The position numbers were made by a program, and so were the translations under genes. Positions 1 through 5,181 of a stretch of DNA of 5,181 bases are shown here, in pieces (position 1 is the stretch's first letter; each line of letters begins with the position of its first letter). Under the pieces are notes generated by a model. That model worked only from the letters and a program-made list of their open reading frames with translations. It was not told the origin of the DNA and searched no databases. The DNA comes from Actinomycetota bacterium (lineage in GTDB: Bacteria; Actinomycetota; Actinomycetes; UBA12327). The stretch is taken from positions 9,146-14,326 of the forward strand of contig DPWC01000004.1 in the NCBI GenBank assembly GCA_003529305.1. The letters run 5' to 3'.

Positions 1-180
1 GGTTTCATCGTCGCCGAACTCGGCAAGATCCCCACCATCGGCGATGCTGTGACCCTGAATGATGCCGATGGCCCCACTTTGCGGATCGTGGCCATGGATG
101 GACGCAGAGTCGAGCGCATCGTCGTGGTGTCGCCCGGTAGTAGAGCTGAAGGCGTCGGGCAGAATCACGCGCATGACTGA
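1..180 (+). CDS. HlyC/CorC family membrane protein, C-terminal fragment
   Basis: This is the last 59 codons of a gene that begins before the window, read in frame 1 and ending at TGA 178-180. The visible peptide starts GFIVAELGKIPTIGD and continues to LRIVAMDGRRVERIVVV. This pattern (GxIxxxLGxIPxxGD, then a short strand, then DGRRVERV) is characteristic of the CorC_HlyC C-terminal domain, which follows a DUF21 membrane domain and paired CBS domains in the HlyC/CorC (TlyC, 'hemolysin C-like') family. Family members are membrane proteins linked to divalent cation or cobalt/magnesium efflux and are often misnamed hemolysins; the substrate cannot be told from this piece. The last dozen or so residues after the domain look like a disordered tail. 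The stop overlaps the trpS start by 8 bases, suggesting co-transcription and coupled translation. The membrane and CBS parts lie outside the window, so the family call rests on the tail domain alone. Confidence 0.8.
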   Translation, partial: GFIVAELGKIPTIGDAVTLNDADGPTLRIVAMDGRRVERIVVVSPGSRAEGVGQNHAHD

Positions 181-1180
181 GGGAGCCCAGCGGGTGCTGT
201 CCGGCATTCAGCCGACGGCCGATTCTTTTCACTTGGGCAACTACCTTGGTGCTCTGCAGCAGTGGGTACAGGTGCAGCAGGAGTCGGATGCCTTCTACTG
301 CGTGGTGGACCTGCATGCCATCACGGTCGACTACTACCCCGAGGATCTGACTCGACGAACTTTGCTGTCGGTGGCGCAGTTGCTGGCGATGGGTCTAGAT
401 CCGCAACAGTGCACGCTGTTTGTGCAGAGCCAGGTTCCTGAGCATGCGCAACTGGCGTGGGTGCTGCAGTGCATCACCGGCTTTGGCGAGGCCAGTCGCA
501 TGACGCAATTCAAGGACAAGTCGGCCAAGGGCGGCGCCGAGCGATCCTCAGTCGGACTCTTCACCTATCCGATCTTGCAAGCGGCCGACATCTTGCTCTA
601 CCAGGCCGATGAGGTCCCTGTGGGTGAGGACCAGCGACAACACTTAGAACTCACGCGCGACCTCGCTCAGCGATTCAACAGTCGATTTGGTGAGACCTTC
701 ACCGTTCCGCGTGCCCGCATTGTGCGAGCGACTGCCAAAGTTTTGGACCTGCAGGATCCCACAGCGAAGATGAGCAAGTCGGCCGAGTCCAGTGCCGGCC
801 TCGTCGAATTGCTGGAGGACCCGGCGGCCATCACCAAAAAGGTGCGTTCAGCGGTGACCGACAGCGGCCGCGAGATTGCCTTCGACGAGGAGAACAAGCC
901 GGGAGTGAGCAATCTGCTCACCATTCAGTCGGCCTTGACCGGCCGCCCGATTACCGAACTTGTTGAGGGGTACGCCGGAGCCGGATATGGCGACCTGAAG
1001 GCATCTGTGGCGCACAGTGTCGTGGCGTTTGTTGAACCGTTCCAGGAGAAAGTGCGGGCCCTGTTGGCTGACCCTGACCAGTTGCGGCAGGTCATGCACG
1101 ATGGAGCGGCAAGGGCCAGAGCCGTGGCGGTACCGACCTTGGAAGCGGTGTATGAACGGGTCGGATTCGTTCCTGCCTGA
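173..1180 (+). CDS. trpS: Tryptophan--tRNA ligase (TrpRS)
   Basis: This cytoplasmic class Ic aminoacyl-tRNA synthetase charges tRNA-Trp with tryptophan using ATP. The 335-residue product matches the usual bacterial TrpRS length of about 330-340. Visible landmarks are the SGIQPT entry motif (residues 10-15) running into HLGN at 20-23 (the HIGH-box equivalent), DLHAIT (46-51), FTYPILQAADIL (130-141) with D139 at the position of the indole-contacting Asp of bacterial TrpRS, VPVGEDQ (148-154), and an intact KMSKS loop at 199-203. I chose ATG 173 because SGIQPT then sits about 10 residues from the N terminus, as in homologues; the upstream in-frame ATG at 59 would add 38 residues that are only the shadow of the preceding gene. 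No good Shine-Dalgarno precedes 173. The start lies inside the end of the upstream gene (8-base overlap), so translational coupling is likely. The convergent carboxypeptidase gene ends 40 bases downstream. No leader-peptide or T-box-like structure is visible in the window. Confidence 0.97.
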   Translation: MTEGAQRVLSGIQPTADSFHLGNYLGALQQWVQVQQESDAFYCVVDLHAITVDYYPEDLTRRTLLSVAQLLAMGLDPQQCTLFVQSQVPEHAQLAWVLQCITGFGEASRMTQFKDKSAKGGAERSSVGLFTYPILQAADILLYQADEVPVGEDQRQHLELTRDLAQRFNSRFGETFTVPRARIVRATAKVLDLQDPTAKMSKSAESSAGLVELLEDPAAITKKVRSAVTDSGREIAFDEENKPGVSNLLTIQSALTGRPITELVEGYAGAGYGDLKASVAHSVVAFVEPFQEKVRALLADPDQLRQVMHDGAARARAVAVPTLEAVYERVGFVPA

Positions 1181-1220
1181 TGATCCGCCCGTGCTGGACA
1201 ACGCGAAAACGACCGCGAGG

Positions 1221-2585
1221 TCAGCGCCGGTAACGCCGCCGAACACGGCGTCGGGCTAATGACCCGTTCGCTACTGACCCGGCCCAGAACAAGACGGCGG
1301 CAACCGCAACGCATAGGCCGATCAGAATCCACCCTGCAGTGCTGATGCTGCGACGCGGTGCGGGGGCGTCGGTGGTGGGCGGTGGTGATGTGGCGGCAGG
1401 GCCGGCGGAACTGATGCTGGGCGACGAAGTAGCACTGACGCTGGGCGTCGAGGTGGCACTGACGCCGGGCGTCGAGGTGGCACTGACGCCGAGCGTCGGA
1501 GTGGGGATGCTGGTGGGCGTCGGAGTCACGGGTGGAGGATCGGGGCTAGGGGCCGGGGCGACGGGTTCGACCAGTACGCCGACTGGTTCACTGATGCGCG
1601 CCGCGTTGCGCGCACCCCATTCGAAAAGTCGTCGGGCATCGACAGCAGTGGGTTCACGGTTTCGCATCATGGAGATGAGGATGTAGTGCCCTTGGGCTCG
1701 GTAGGCGCCGATGAAGGTCCGCTGGGCATTCGTGGTGTAGCCCGTCTTGACGCCCACTACTCCTGGGAATCCACCAAGCATCAAACGATTCTCGGTCGTT
1801 ATGACAAAGGTGCTGCGTCGGGCACCGCCCGTCGGCTGTCGGCCCGGAAAACGCCAGCGCTTGGCGGCGGCGTACCGGGCGATGTCTGGGTTGCGTAGCC
1901 CTTCGCGGCCCAGAAGTGCCAAGTCGTAGGCCGATGACACCTGCCCAGCGGCGTCCAGGCCGGTGGGATTCTTCGCCACGGTGTCGCGGGCTTGAAGGCG
2001 TTGAGCCTCACGATTCATTGCGGTCACAGTGCGCGACACACTTCCGCGGGCGCGCGCCAAGGCTGTCGCCGCATCATTGGCGCTGGGCAGGAACATCGCA
2101 TACATCAAGTCGTCGTAGGTGTAAGGACTTCCCGCGTAAAGCCCCACTCGCGAACCTTCAGCGCTGATGTCAGCAGCTTGCGCGGTGTAGGTATCACTCA
2201 GTCGAAGTTGGGGCAGCACTGTTAACGCTGTGAGTGTTTTCAAGGTGCTTGCCGGTGGCAGCTTCTGGTGCGCATTACGGCTGGCAAGAATGCGACCAGT
2301 GGCGCCGTCAGCGACCACGAAGGATTCAATAGTCACGGCGGGAAAAGCGCCAACATTGGCTCCCTTGCCGATTTGGGTACCCGGTCGCGCCAACGCCGCG
2401 CCGCCGATGACTTGTCCAGAGGCTGGTGACGAAGTCACAGACGAGCCACCAAGGGACCGATTGCTGTCGGTGGCACGGGAATCACCTGGCGATGAGGTGC
2501 AGCCCGCGAGCAGCGAAAGAACAGCAGAAACGACCAGAGAGCCAAGGCAGATAACGCGCAGTTGGCTGCTTCCGCGCTGCCCCAT
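1221..2585 (-). CDS. D-alanyl-D-alanine carboxypeptidase, peptidase S11 family (low-molecular-mass PBP), putative lipoprotein
   Basis: This cell-envelope serine peptidase is predicted to remove the terminal D-Ala from peptidoglycan pentapeptides and so limit cross-linking. The 454-residue product has all three penicillin-binding motifs in order: S113-T-L-K116 (nucleophile Ser and general-base Lys, in PPASTLKTLTAL), S168-A-N170, and K280-T-G282 followed by YT. The N terminus has Arg4 and Arg10, a hydrophobic stretch (about 11-27) and a lipobox LAGC with Cys29, followed by a Ser/Gly-rich linker to about residue 60. The catalytic domain spans about 80-335. After it comes a Pro/Thr/Ser-rich linker (about 341-410) containing an 8-residue repeat, then a hydrophobic helix (about 418-437) and a strongly basic tail (LARRRVRRRYRR) that should stay cytoplasmic. 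A C-terminal anchor is common in actinobacterial homologues; having a lipobox as well is unusual. The start at 2585 is supported by the signal peptide and by a -10 box six bases upstream. The gene is convergent with trpS and divergent from mutA. Family confidence is very high; the exact symbol (dacA/dacB/dacC) cannot be assigned. Confidence 0.95.
   Translation of the reverse strand: MGQRGSSQLRVICLGSLVVSAVLSLLAGCTSSPGDSRATDSNRSLGGSSVTSSPASGQVIGGAALARPGTQIGKGANVGAFPAVTIESFVVADGATGRILASRNAHQKLPPASTLKTLTALTVLPQLRLSDTYTAQAADISAEGSRVGLYAGSPYTYDDLMYAMFLPSANDAATALARARGSVSRTVTAMNREAQRLQARDTVAKNPTGLDAAGQVSSAYDLALLGREGLRNPDIARYAAAKRWRFPGRQPTGGARRSTFVITTENRLMLGGFPGVVGVKTGYTTNAQRTFIGAYRAQGHYILISMMRNREPTAVDARRLFEWGARNAARISEPVGVLVEPVAPAPSPDPPPVTPTPTSIPTPTLGVSATSTPGVSATSTPSVSATSSPSISSAGPAATSPPPTTDAPAPRRSISTAGWILIGLCVAVAAVLFWAGSVANGSLARRRVRRRYRR
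1427..1498 (-). repeat. Three tandem 24-base repeats in the carboxypeptidase linker
   Basis: Three consecutive 24-base units lie at 1427-1450, 1451-1474 and 1475-1498. Units 2 and 3 differ by a single base; unit 1 differs from unit 2 by three. A degenerate partial copy precedes them at about 1403-1426. Because 24 is a multiple of 3, the array stays in frame and encodes, on the minus strand, an 8-residue repeat of the form GVSATSTP at about residues 364-389. The near-identity at DNA level suggests recent duplication by slippage or recombination, so copy number may vary between strains. The repeat lies in the flexible stalk between catalytic domain and membrane helix, where length changes would be tolerated. 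Confidence 0.9.
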
Positions 2586-2591
2586 GCCGTA

Positions 2592-2597
2592 AGGCTA
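2592..2597 (-). promoter_or_regulatory. Probable -10 box of the carboxypeptidase gene (leaderless start)
   Basis: On the minus strand TAGCCT fits the actinobacterial TANNNT -10 consensus, and the last base of the box is separated from the ATG at 2585 by six bases (TACGGC). Transcription would then begin at or next to the A of the start codon, giving a leaderless mRNA. This agrees with the absence of a Shine-Dalgarno. No TTGACA-like -35 is seen at 17-18 bases (the hexamer there reads CTGGCA), which is common for such promoters. It is inferred from sequence only, but the identical box on the other side strengthens it. Confidence 0.6.
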
Positions 2598-2633
2598 GGT
2601 GACCCGACCCGCAATGCCAGAAGACCGGCGCAA

Positions 2634-2639
2634 TAGCCT
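2634..2639 (+). promoter_or_regulatory. Probable -10 box of the mutAB operon (leaderless start)
   Basis: TAGCCT on the plus strand is followed by six bases (GTGACT) and then the mutA ATG at 2646, the spacing expected if transcription starts at the start codon. No Shine-Dalgarno is present upstream. This also argues against the in-frame GTG at 2640 as the start, since it abuts the -10 box and would lie upstream of the predicted transcript. There is no clear -35 (GCAATG at 17-base spacing). The same hexamer and spacing serve the divergent carboxypeptidase gene. Confidence 0.6.
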
Positions 2640-2645
2640 GTGACT

Positions 2646-4562
2646 ATGGATGCTGCGGCCCAACCGACGCTGCCTCCGCTGGCTGAACTTTCGCTCGATC
2701 CAGGCGTTGTCTCAGTGGATCAATGGCGCGCGATGGTCAATAAGGTCCTCGACCGCAGTGGCAGTTCTGGCCCCGAGGAACTCCAGAAGGCTTTCGACGC
2801 CCGTCTTCGCACCACCACGCTGGATGGCATCACTCTTGAGCCGTTGTACACCGCTGCCCACGCTGGTTCGGAGCGGACTTTGCCGGGATCGGCCCCCTTC
2901 GTTCGGGGTAGTTCTGCCGGCGGGAGCGTGATTGGTGGCTGGGACATCCGGGCGTTGCAGGTCGCCACTGATCCTGCAGAAGTTGCGCGCGATGTCGTCG
3001 ACGACCTTGAGGGGGGCGCCACTTCGTTGTGGCTGAAGGTGGGCGAGACCGGCCTGCCCTTGGGGTCACTGGCCACCGCACTGCAGCCGGTGCTCTTAGA
3101 CCTTGCCGGAGTGGTTCTTGATGCCGGCGATGACGGTGTCGCAGCAGCCCACGAATTGGAAGCTATGTGGTCGGCTCGTGGGTTAGAGCCCACTGCGGTG
3201 TCAGGCTCCTTGGGATTAGACCCGCTGGGCTGGGCGGCTCAACGCGGCGCACACCCTGATCTGGTTCCGGCGATCGCAGTAGCTGTGGCAGCAGCTGAGC
3301 GCTACCCACAGGTACGCCCGCTGGTGGCCGACGGCACGGTGCTGCACGACGCCGGAGCCACCGATGCGCAGGAACTGGCAGGGGCGATTACTGCGGGGAT
3401 CGAATACCTCCGCGCGCTCGTGGATGCTGGACTCCCGGTCGATCTCGCGCTTGAGCAGATCGAGTTTCGGTTGTCGGCGACAGCAGATCAATTCGCCACG
3501 ATCGCTAAGTTTCGAGCAGCCCGCCGCCTCTGGGCCCAAGTCGCGCGGACTTCAGGTGCGGACCTTGAACGGCAGGCCGGAGCGGGAGCACTGCGCCTGC
3601 ATGCGGTGACTTCATGGGCCATGCTCAGCCGGCGCGACCCGTGGGTCAATTTGCTGCGTAGCACGGTGGCGGCGTTCGCCGCTGGTGTTGCGGGTGCGCA
3701 GAGTGTGACGGTCCTGCCTTTCGATCTTCCGCTGGGCATCCCCGATGCCCTAGGGCGGCGTCTCGCGCGTAACACCAGCGCGCTCCTGATTGAGGAGTCT
3801 GGCTTAGCCCGAGTGATTGATCCGGCCGGTGGCTCGTGGTTTGTGGAGAGCTATACCGAACAGTTGGCGGCGGCTGCCTGGACGCTGGTTCAGCAGTACG
3901 AGGCGGCAGGTGGGTTCTCGGGAGCGCTGGCACAAGGACTCATTGCTGACCATGTGGAGAGTGCCTTTCAAGAACGCAGCAACAGAATTGCTCACCGTCG
4001 TGATCCATTGACCGGGGTCAGCGAGTTCCCGCACATTGACGAGCAGCCTCTCGAGCGCCGCCCACTTGTGCGCCGTGTCGGCACCGCACTGCCAGCGCGC
4101 CGATACAGCGAGCCATTCGAAATGCTGCGTGATCGGTGTGACGCCGCGGCTGCTGCGGGTCAGCCACCTACGGTTCTTCTGGTGGCGCTGGGCGATGTGT
4201 CGCAGTACACCGCTCGCGCAACTTTTGCGAAGAACTTCTATGAGGCCGGTGGTATTCGCACTCGGGTCATGGAATGGACGGACACCACTGGCGATATGCC
4301 CGCCGACTTCCAGCAGGCGGTTCGCGGAGGCGACTCGGCAGTGGTGTGTGTGGTGTCCAGTGACGATGTGTATGCCCATGCCGGTTCACCCGCGGTTCGG
4401 GCACTGGTGCGCGCGGGCGTGGGCACAGTTCATATTGCTGGAGGATCCCCGGCTCTTCGCACTGAACTGATCGACGCGGGCGCCACTCGGATCATCGCCT
4501 TGGGCGACGATGTGCTGGCTGCTGCCGCGGAGGTCTTGGCGATCATGGGGGTGCCAGCATGA
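2646..4562 (+). CDS. mutA: Methylmalonyl-CoA mutase small (beta) subunit
   Basis: This is the non-catalytic partner of the adenosylcobalamin-dependent heterodimer that interconverts (R)-methylmalonyl-CoA and succinyl-CoA in the cytoplasm. The 638-residue product has the length of the Propionibacterium small subunit. It shows the paralogous mutase barrel fold, for example FRAARRLWAQV, RLARNTSALLIEESGLARVIDP and DPAGGSWFVE (392-401), followed by a C-terminal cobalamin-binding-like domain from about residue 507. In that domain the DxHxxG motif is gone: the segment after VLLVALG reads DVSQYTAR, with Tyr521 at the place of the cobalt-ligating His, Ser519 for the Asp and Arg524 for the Gly. This is expected of a small subunit that does not bind B12. 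ATG 2646 is preferred over GTG 2640 because of the -10 spacing. The stop overlaps the mutB ATG (ATGA at 4559-4562), giving tight translational coupling and equal subunit supply. Confidence 0.95.
   Translation: MDAAAQPTLPPLAELSLDPGVVSVDQWRAMVNKVLDRSGSSGPEELQKAFDARLRTTTLDGITLEPLYTAAHAGSERTLPGSAPFVRGSSAGGSVIGGWDIRALQVATDPAEVARDVVDDLEGGATSLWLKVGETGLPLGSLATALQPVLLDLAGVVLDAGDDGVAAAHELEAMWSARGLEPTAVSGSLGLDPLGWAAQRGAHPDLVPAIAVAVAAAERYPQVRPLVADGTVLHDAGATDAQELAGAITAGIEYLRALVDAGLPVDLALEQIEFRLSATADQFATIAKFRAARRLWAQVARTSGADLERQAGAGALRLHAVTSWAMLSRRDPWVNLLRSTVAAFAAGVAGAQSVTVLPFDLPLGIPDALGRRLARNTSALLIEESGLARVIDPAGGSWFVESYTEQLAAAAWTLVQQYEAAGGFSGALAQGLIADHVESAFQERSNRIAHRRDPLTGVSEFPHIDEQPLERRPLVRRVGTALPARRYSEPFEMLRDRCDAAAAAGQPPTVLLVALGDVSQYTARATFAKNFYEAGGIRTRVMEWTDTTGDMPADFQQAVRGGDSAVVCVVSSDDVYAHAGSPAVRALVRAGVGTVHIAGGSPALRTELIDAGATRIIALGDDVLAAAAEVLAIMGVPA
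4547..4551 (+). promoter_or_regulatory. Shine-Dalgarno-like site for mutB
   Basis: A run of five G lies inside the last codons of mutA, seven bases before the mutB ATG at 4559. It is a plausible anti-16S pairing site that would allow fresh initiation as well as reinitiation through the ATGA overlap. It contrasts with mutA, which has no such site and seems leaderless. The run also encodes part of the MutA C terminus, so chance cannot be excluded. Confidence 0.45.
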
Positions 4563-5181
4563 GCGTTCCCTCCTTCGCCGATGTGCCATTGGAGGCTTCC
4601 GGTCCGAATGAGCGTGCTGATGCCGATCAGTGGCGCATCGATATTGCACAGGAGCTCGGCGAGCCGGCCGAGGAGCTGACATGGGCTACGCCAGAGGGAA
4701 TCCCGGTGGCGCCGCTGTATACCTCCACAGATCGTGAGGGACTTGGCTTTGTTGATTCGCTGCCAGGGATCTCGCCGTATGTTCGCGGCCCTTACCCGAC
4801 GATGTACACCACCCAGCCGTGGACGATTCGTCAGTACGCCGGTTTCTCGACAGCGGAGGAGTCCAATGCGTTCTATCGCCGCAACCTGCTGGCGGGCCAG
4901 AAGGGTCTGAGTGTCGCCTTCGATCTCGCCACTCACCGCGGCTATGACTCTGATCATCCACGGGTGGCCGGCGATGTCGGCATGGCAGGTGTAGCTATCG
5001 ATTCCATCATCGACATGCGCCAGTTATTCGATGGCATTCCGCTGGATCAGATGTCGGTGTCCATGACCATGAATGGTGCCGTGCTCCCCATCATGGCGCT
5101 GTTTGTGGTGGCTGGTGAAGAACAGGGTGTGCCGCCGGAGCAACTGGCTGGAACGATTCAGAACGACATCCTCAAAGAGTT
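4559..5181 (+). CDS. mutB: Methylmalonyl-CoA mutase large (alpha) subunit, N-terminal part
   Basis: This is the catalytic subunit of methylmalonyl-CoA mutase; the first 207 codons are present and the frame is open to the window end. The family is about 700-740 residues, so roughly 500 residues and the B12-binding domain lie outside. The visible part is highly typical: YVRGPYPTMY (74-83), PWTIRQYAGFS (87-97), GLSVAFDLATHRGYDSDHP, RVAGDVGMAGVAID, MSVSMTMNGAVLPIMAL and GTIQNDILKE at the cut end. By alignment to the Propionibacterium shermanii enzyme (offset +4), Tyr93 corresponds to active-site Tyr89, and Tyr79/Thr81/Met82/Arg91 to Tyr75/Thr77/Met78/Arg87. The intact Tyr supports a methylmalonyl-CoA rather than isobutyryl-CoA mutase, though the carboxylate-binding Arg207 equivalent is just beyond the window. 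The start ATG overlaps the mutA stop and has a G-run seven bases upstream. In this pathway propionyl-CoA feeds into succinyl-CoA, or the reverse for methylmalonyl-CoA supply. Confidence 0.96.
   Translation, partial: MSVPSFADVPLEASGPNERADADQWRIDIAQELGEPAEELTWATPEGIPVAPLYTSTDREGLGFVDSLPGISPYVRGPYPTMYTTQPWTIRQYAGFSTAEESNAFYRRNLLAGQKGLSVAFDLATHRGYDSDHPRVAGDVGMAGVAIDSIIDMRQLFDGIPLDQMSVSMTMNGAVLPIMALFVVAGEEQGVPPEQLAGTIQNDILKE

Noticed and set aside
59..172. Upstream extension of trpS from ATG 59.
   Set aside because: This stretch is coding in frame 1 for the HlyC/CorC domain, and the extra residues do not resemble a TrpRS N terminus; ATG 173 gives the family length.
1181..1251. Possible terminator between convergent trpS and the carboxypeptidase gene, including a six-base-pair hairpin (ACGCCG 1233-1238 with CGGCGT 1246-1251).
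   Set aside because: The hairpin is short with a seven-base loop, lies inside the 3' coding end of the carboxypeptidase gene (it encodes the Arg-rich tail), and no T-run follows on either strand. The 40-base gap 1181-1220 holds no stem longer than four pairs.
1339..1686. Plus-strand open frame of 115 codons with Gly/Val repeats opposite the carboxypeptidase 3' half.
   Set aside because: Its repetitiveness is only the complement of the 24-base repeats in the real gene; the opposite strand has the catalytic motifs.
2640..2642. GTG as the mutA start, two codons upstream of ATG 2646.
   Set aside because: It directly follows the predicted -10 box, so it would not be on a transcript starting at 2646, and it has no Shine-Dalgarno.
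3804..4379. Long minus-strand open frame (191 codons) opposite mutA, and another at 4430-4957 opposite mutA/mutB.
   Set aside because: Both lie antisense to clearly conserved coding sequence, have no recognisable protein features, and are the kind of open frames expected by chance opposite GC-rich genes.
1..5181. A novel defence, mobile or biosynthetic system.
   Set aside because: Every gene belongs to a familiar housekeeping or metabolic family, there is no coding gap over 60 bases, and no terminal inverted repeats, integrase, tRNA or spacer array was seen.

Overview
The window looks like the chromosome of an actinobacterium of moderately high GC (about 60% by eye). Three things point there: the protein sequences resemble actinobacterial homologues; MutA and MutB are encoded as separate, overlapping subunit genes; and two genes have a TANNNT -10 box six bases before the ATG and no Shine-Dalgarno, the usual actinobacterial leaderless arrangement. 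TTA leucine codons occur in several genes (for example 3096-3098), so this is not a typical Streptomyces-like genome in which TTA is rare. I cannot name the genus.

Layout. Positions 1-180 are the 3' end of a HlyC/CorC-family (CBS-domain) membrane protein gene on the + strand. trpS (173-1180, +), tryptophanyl-tRNA synthetase, overlaps it by 8 bases. Only 40 bases after trpS, a convergent gene (1221-2585, -) encodes an S11-family D,D-carboxypeptidase (penicillin-binding protein) with an apparent lipoprotein signal, a repetitive Pro/Thr/Ser linker and a C-terminal membrane helix. A 60-base intergenic region (2586-2645) carries two outward-facing promoters with identical TAGCCT -10 boxes, one for the carboxypeptidase and one for mutA. 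mutA (2646-4562, +) and mutB (4559-5181, +, cut by the window end) encode the small and large subunits of adenosylcobalamin-dependent methylmalonyl-CoA mutase and overlap by an ATGA.

Functionally there are three units: a membrane/translation pair (hlyC/corC-like plus trpS), a cell-wall enzyme, and the mutAB operon, which interconverts succinyl-CoA and (R)-methylmalonyl-CoA for propionate metabolism. The window is almost fully coding. I saw no RNA genes, mobile elements, CRISPR arrays or unknown multi-gene systems. The points most worth a second look are the mirrored leaderless promoters and the apparent double membrane anchoring and repeat-bearing linker of the carboxypeptidase.
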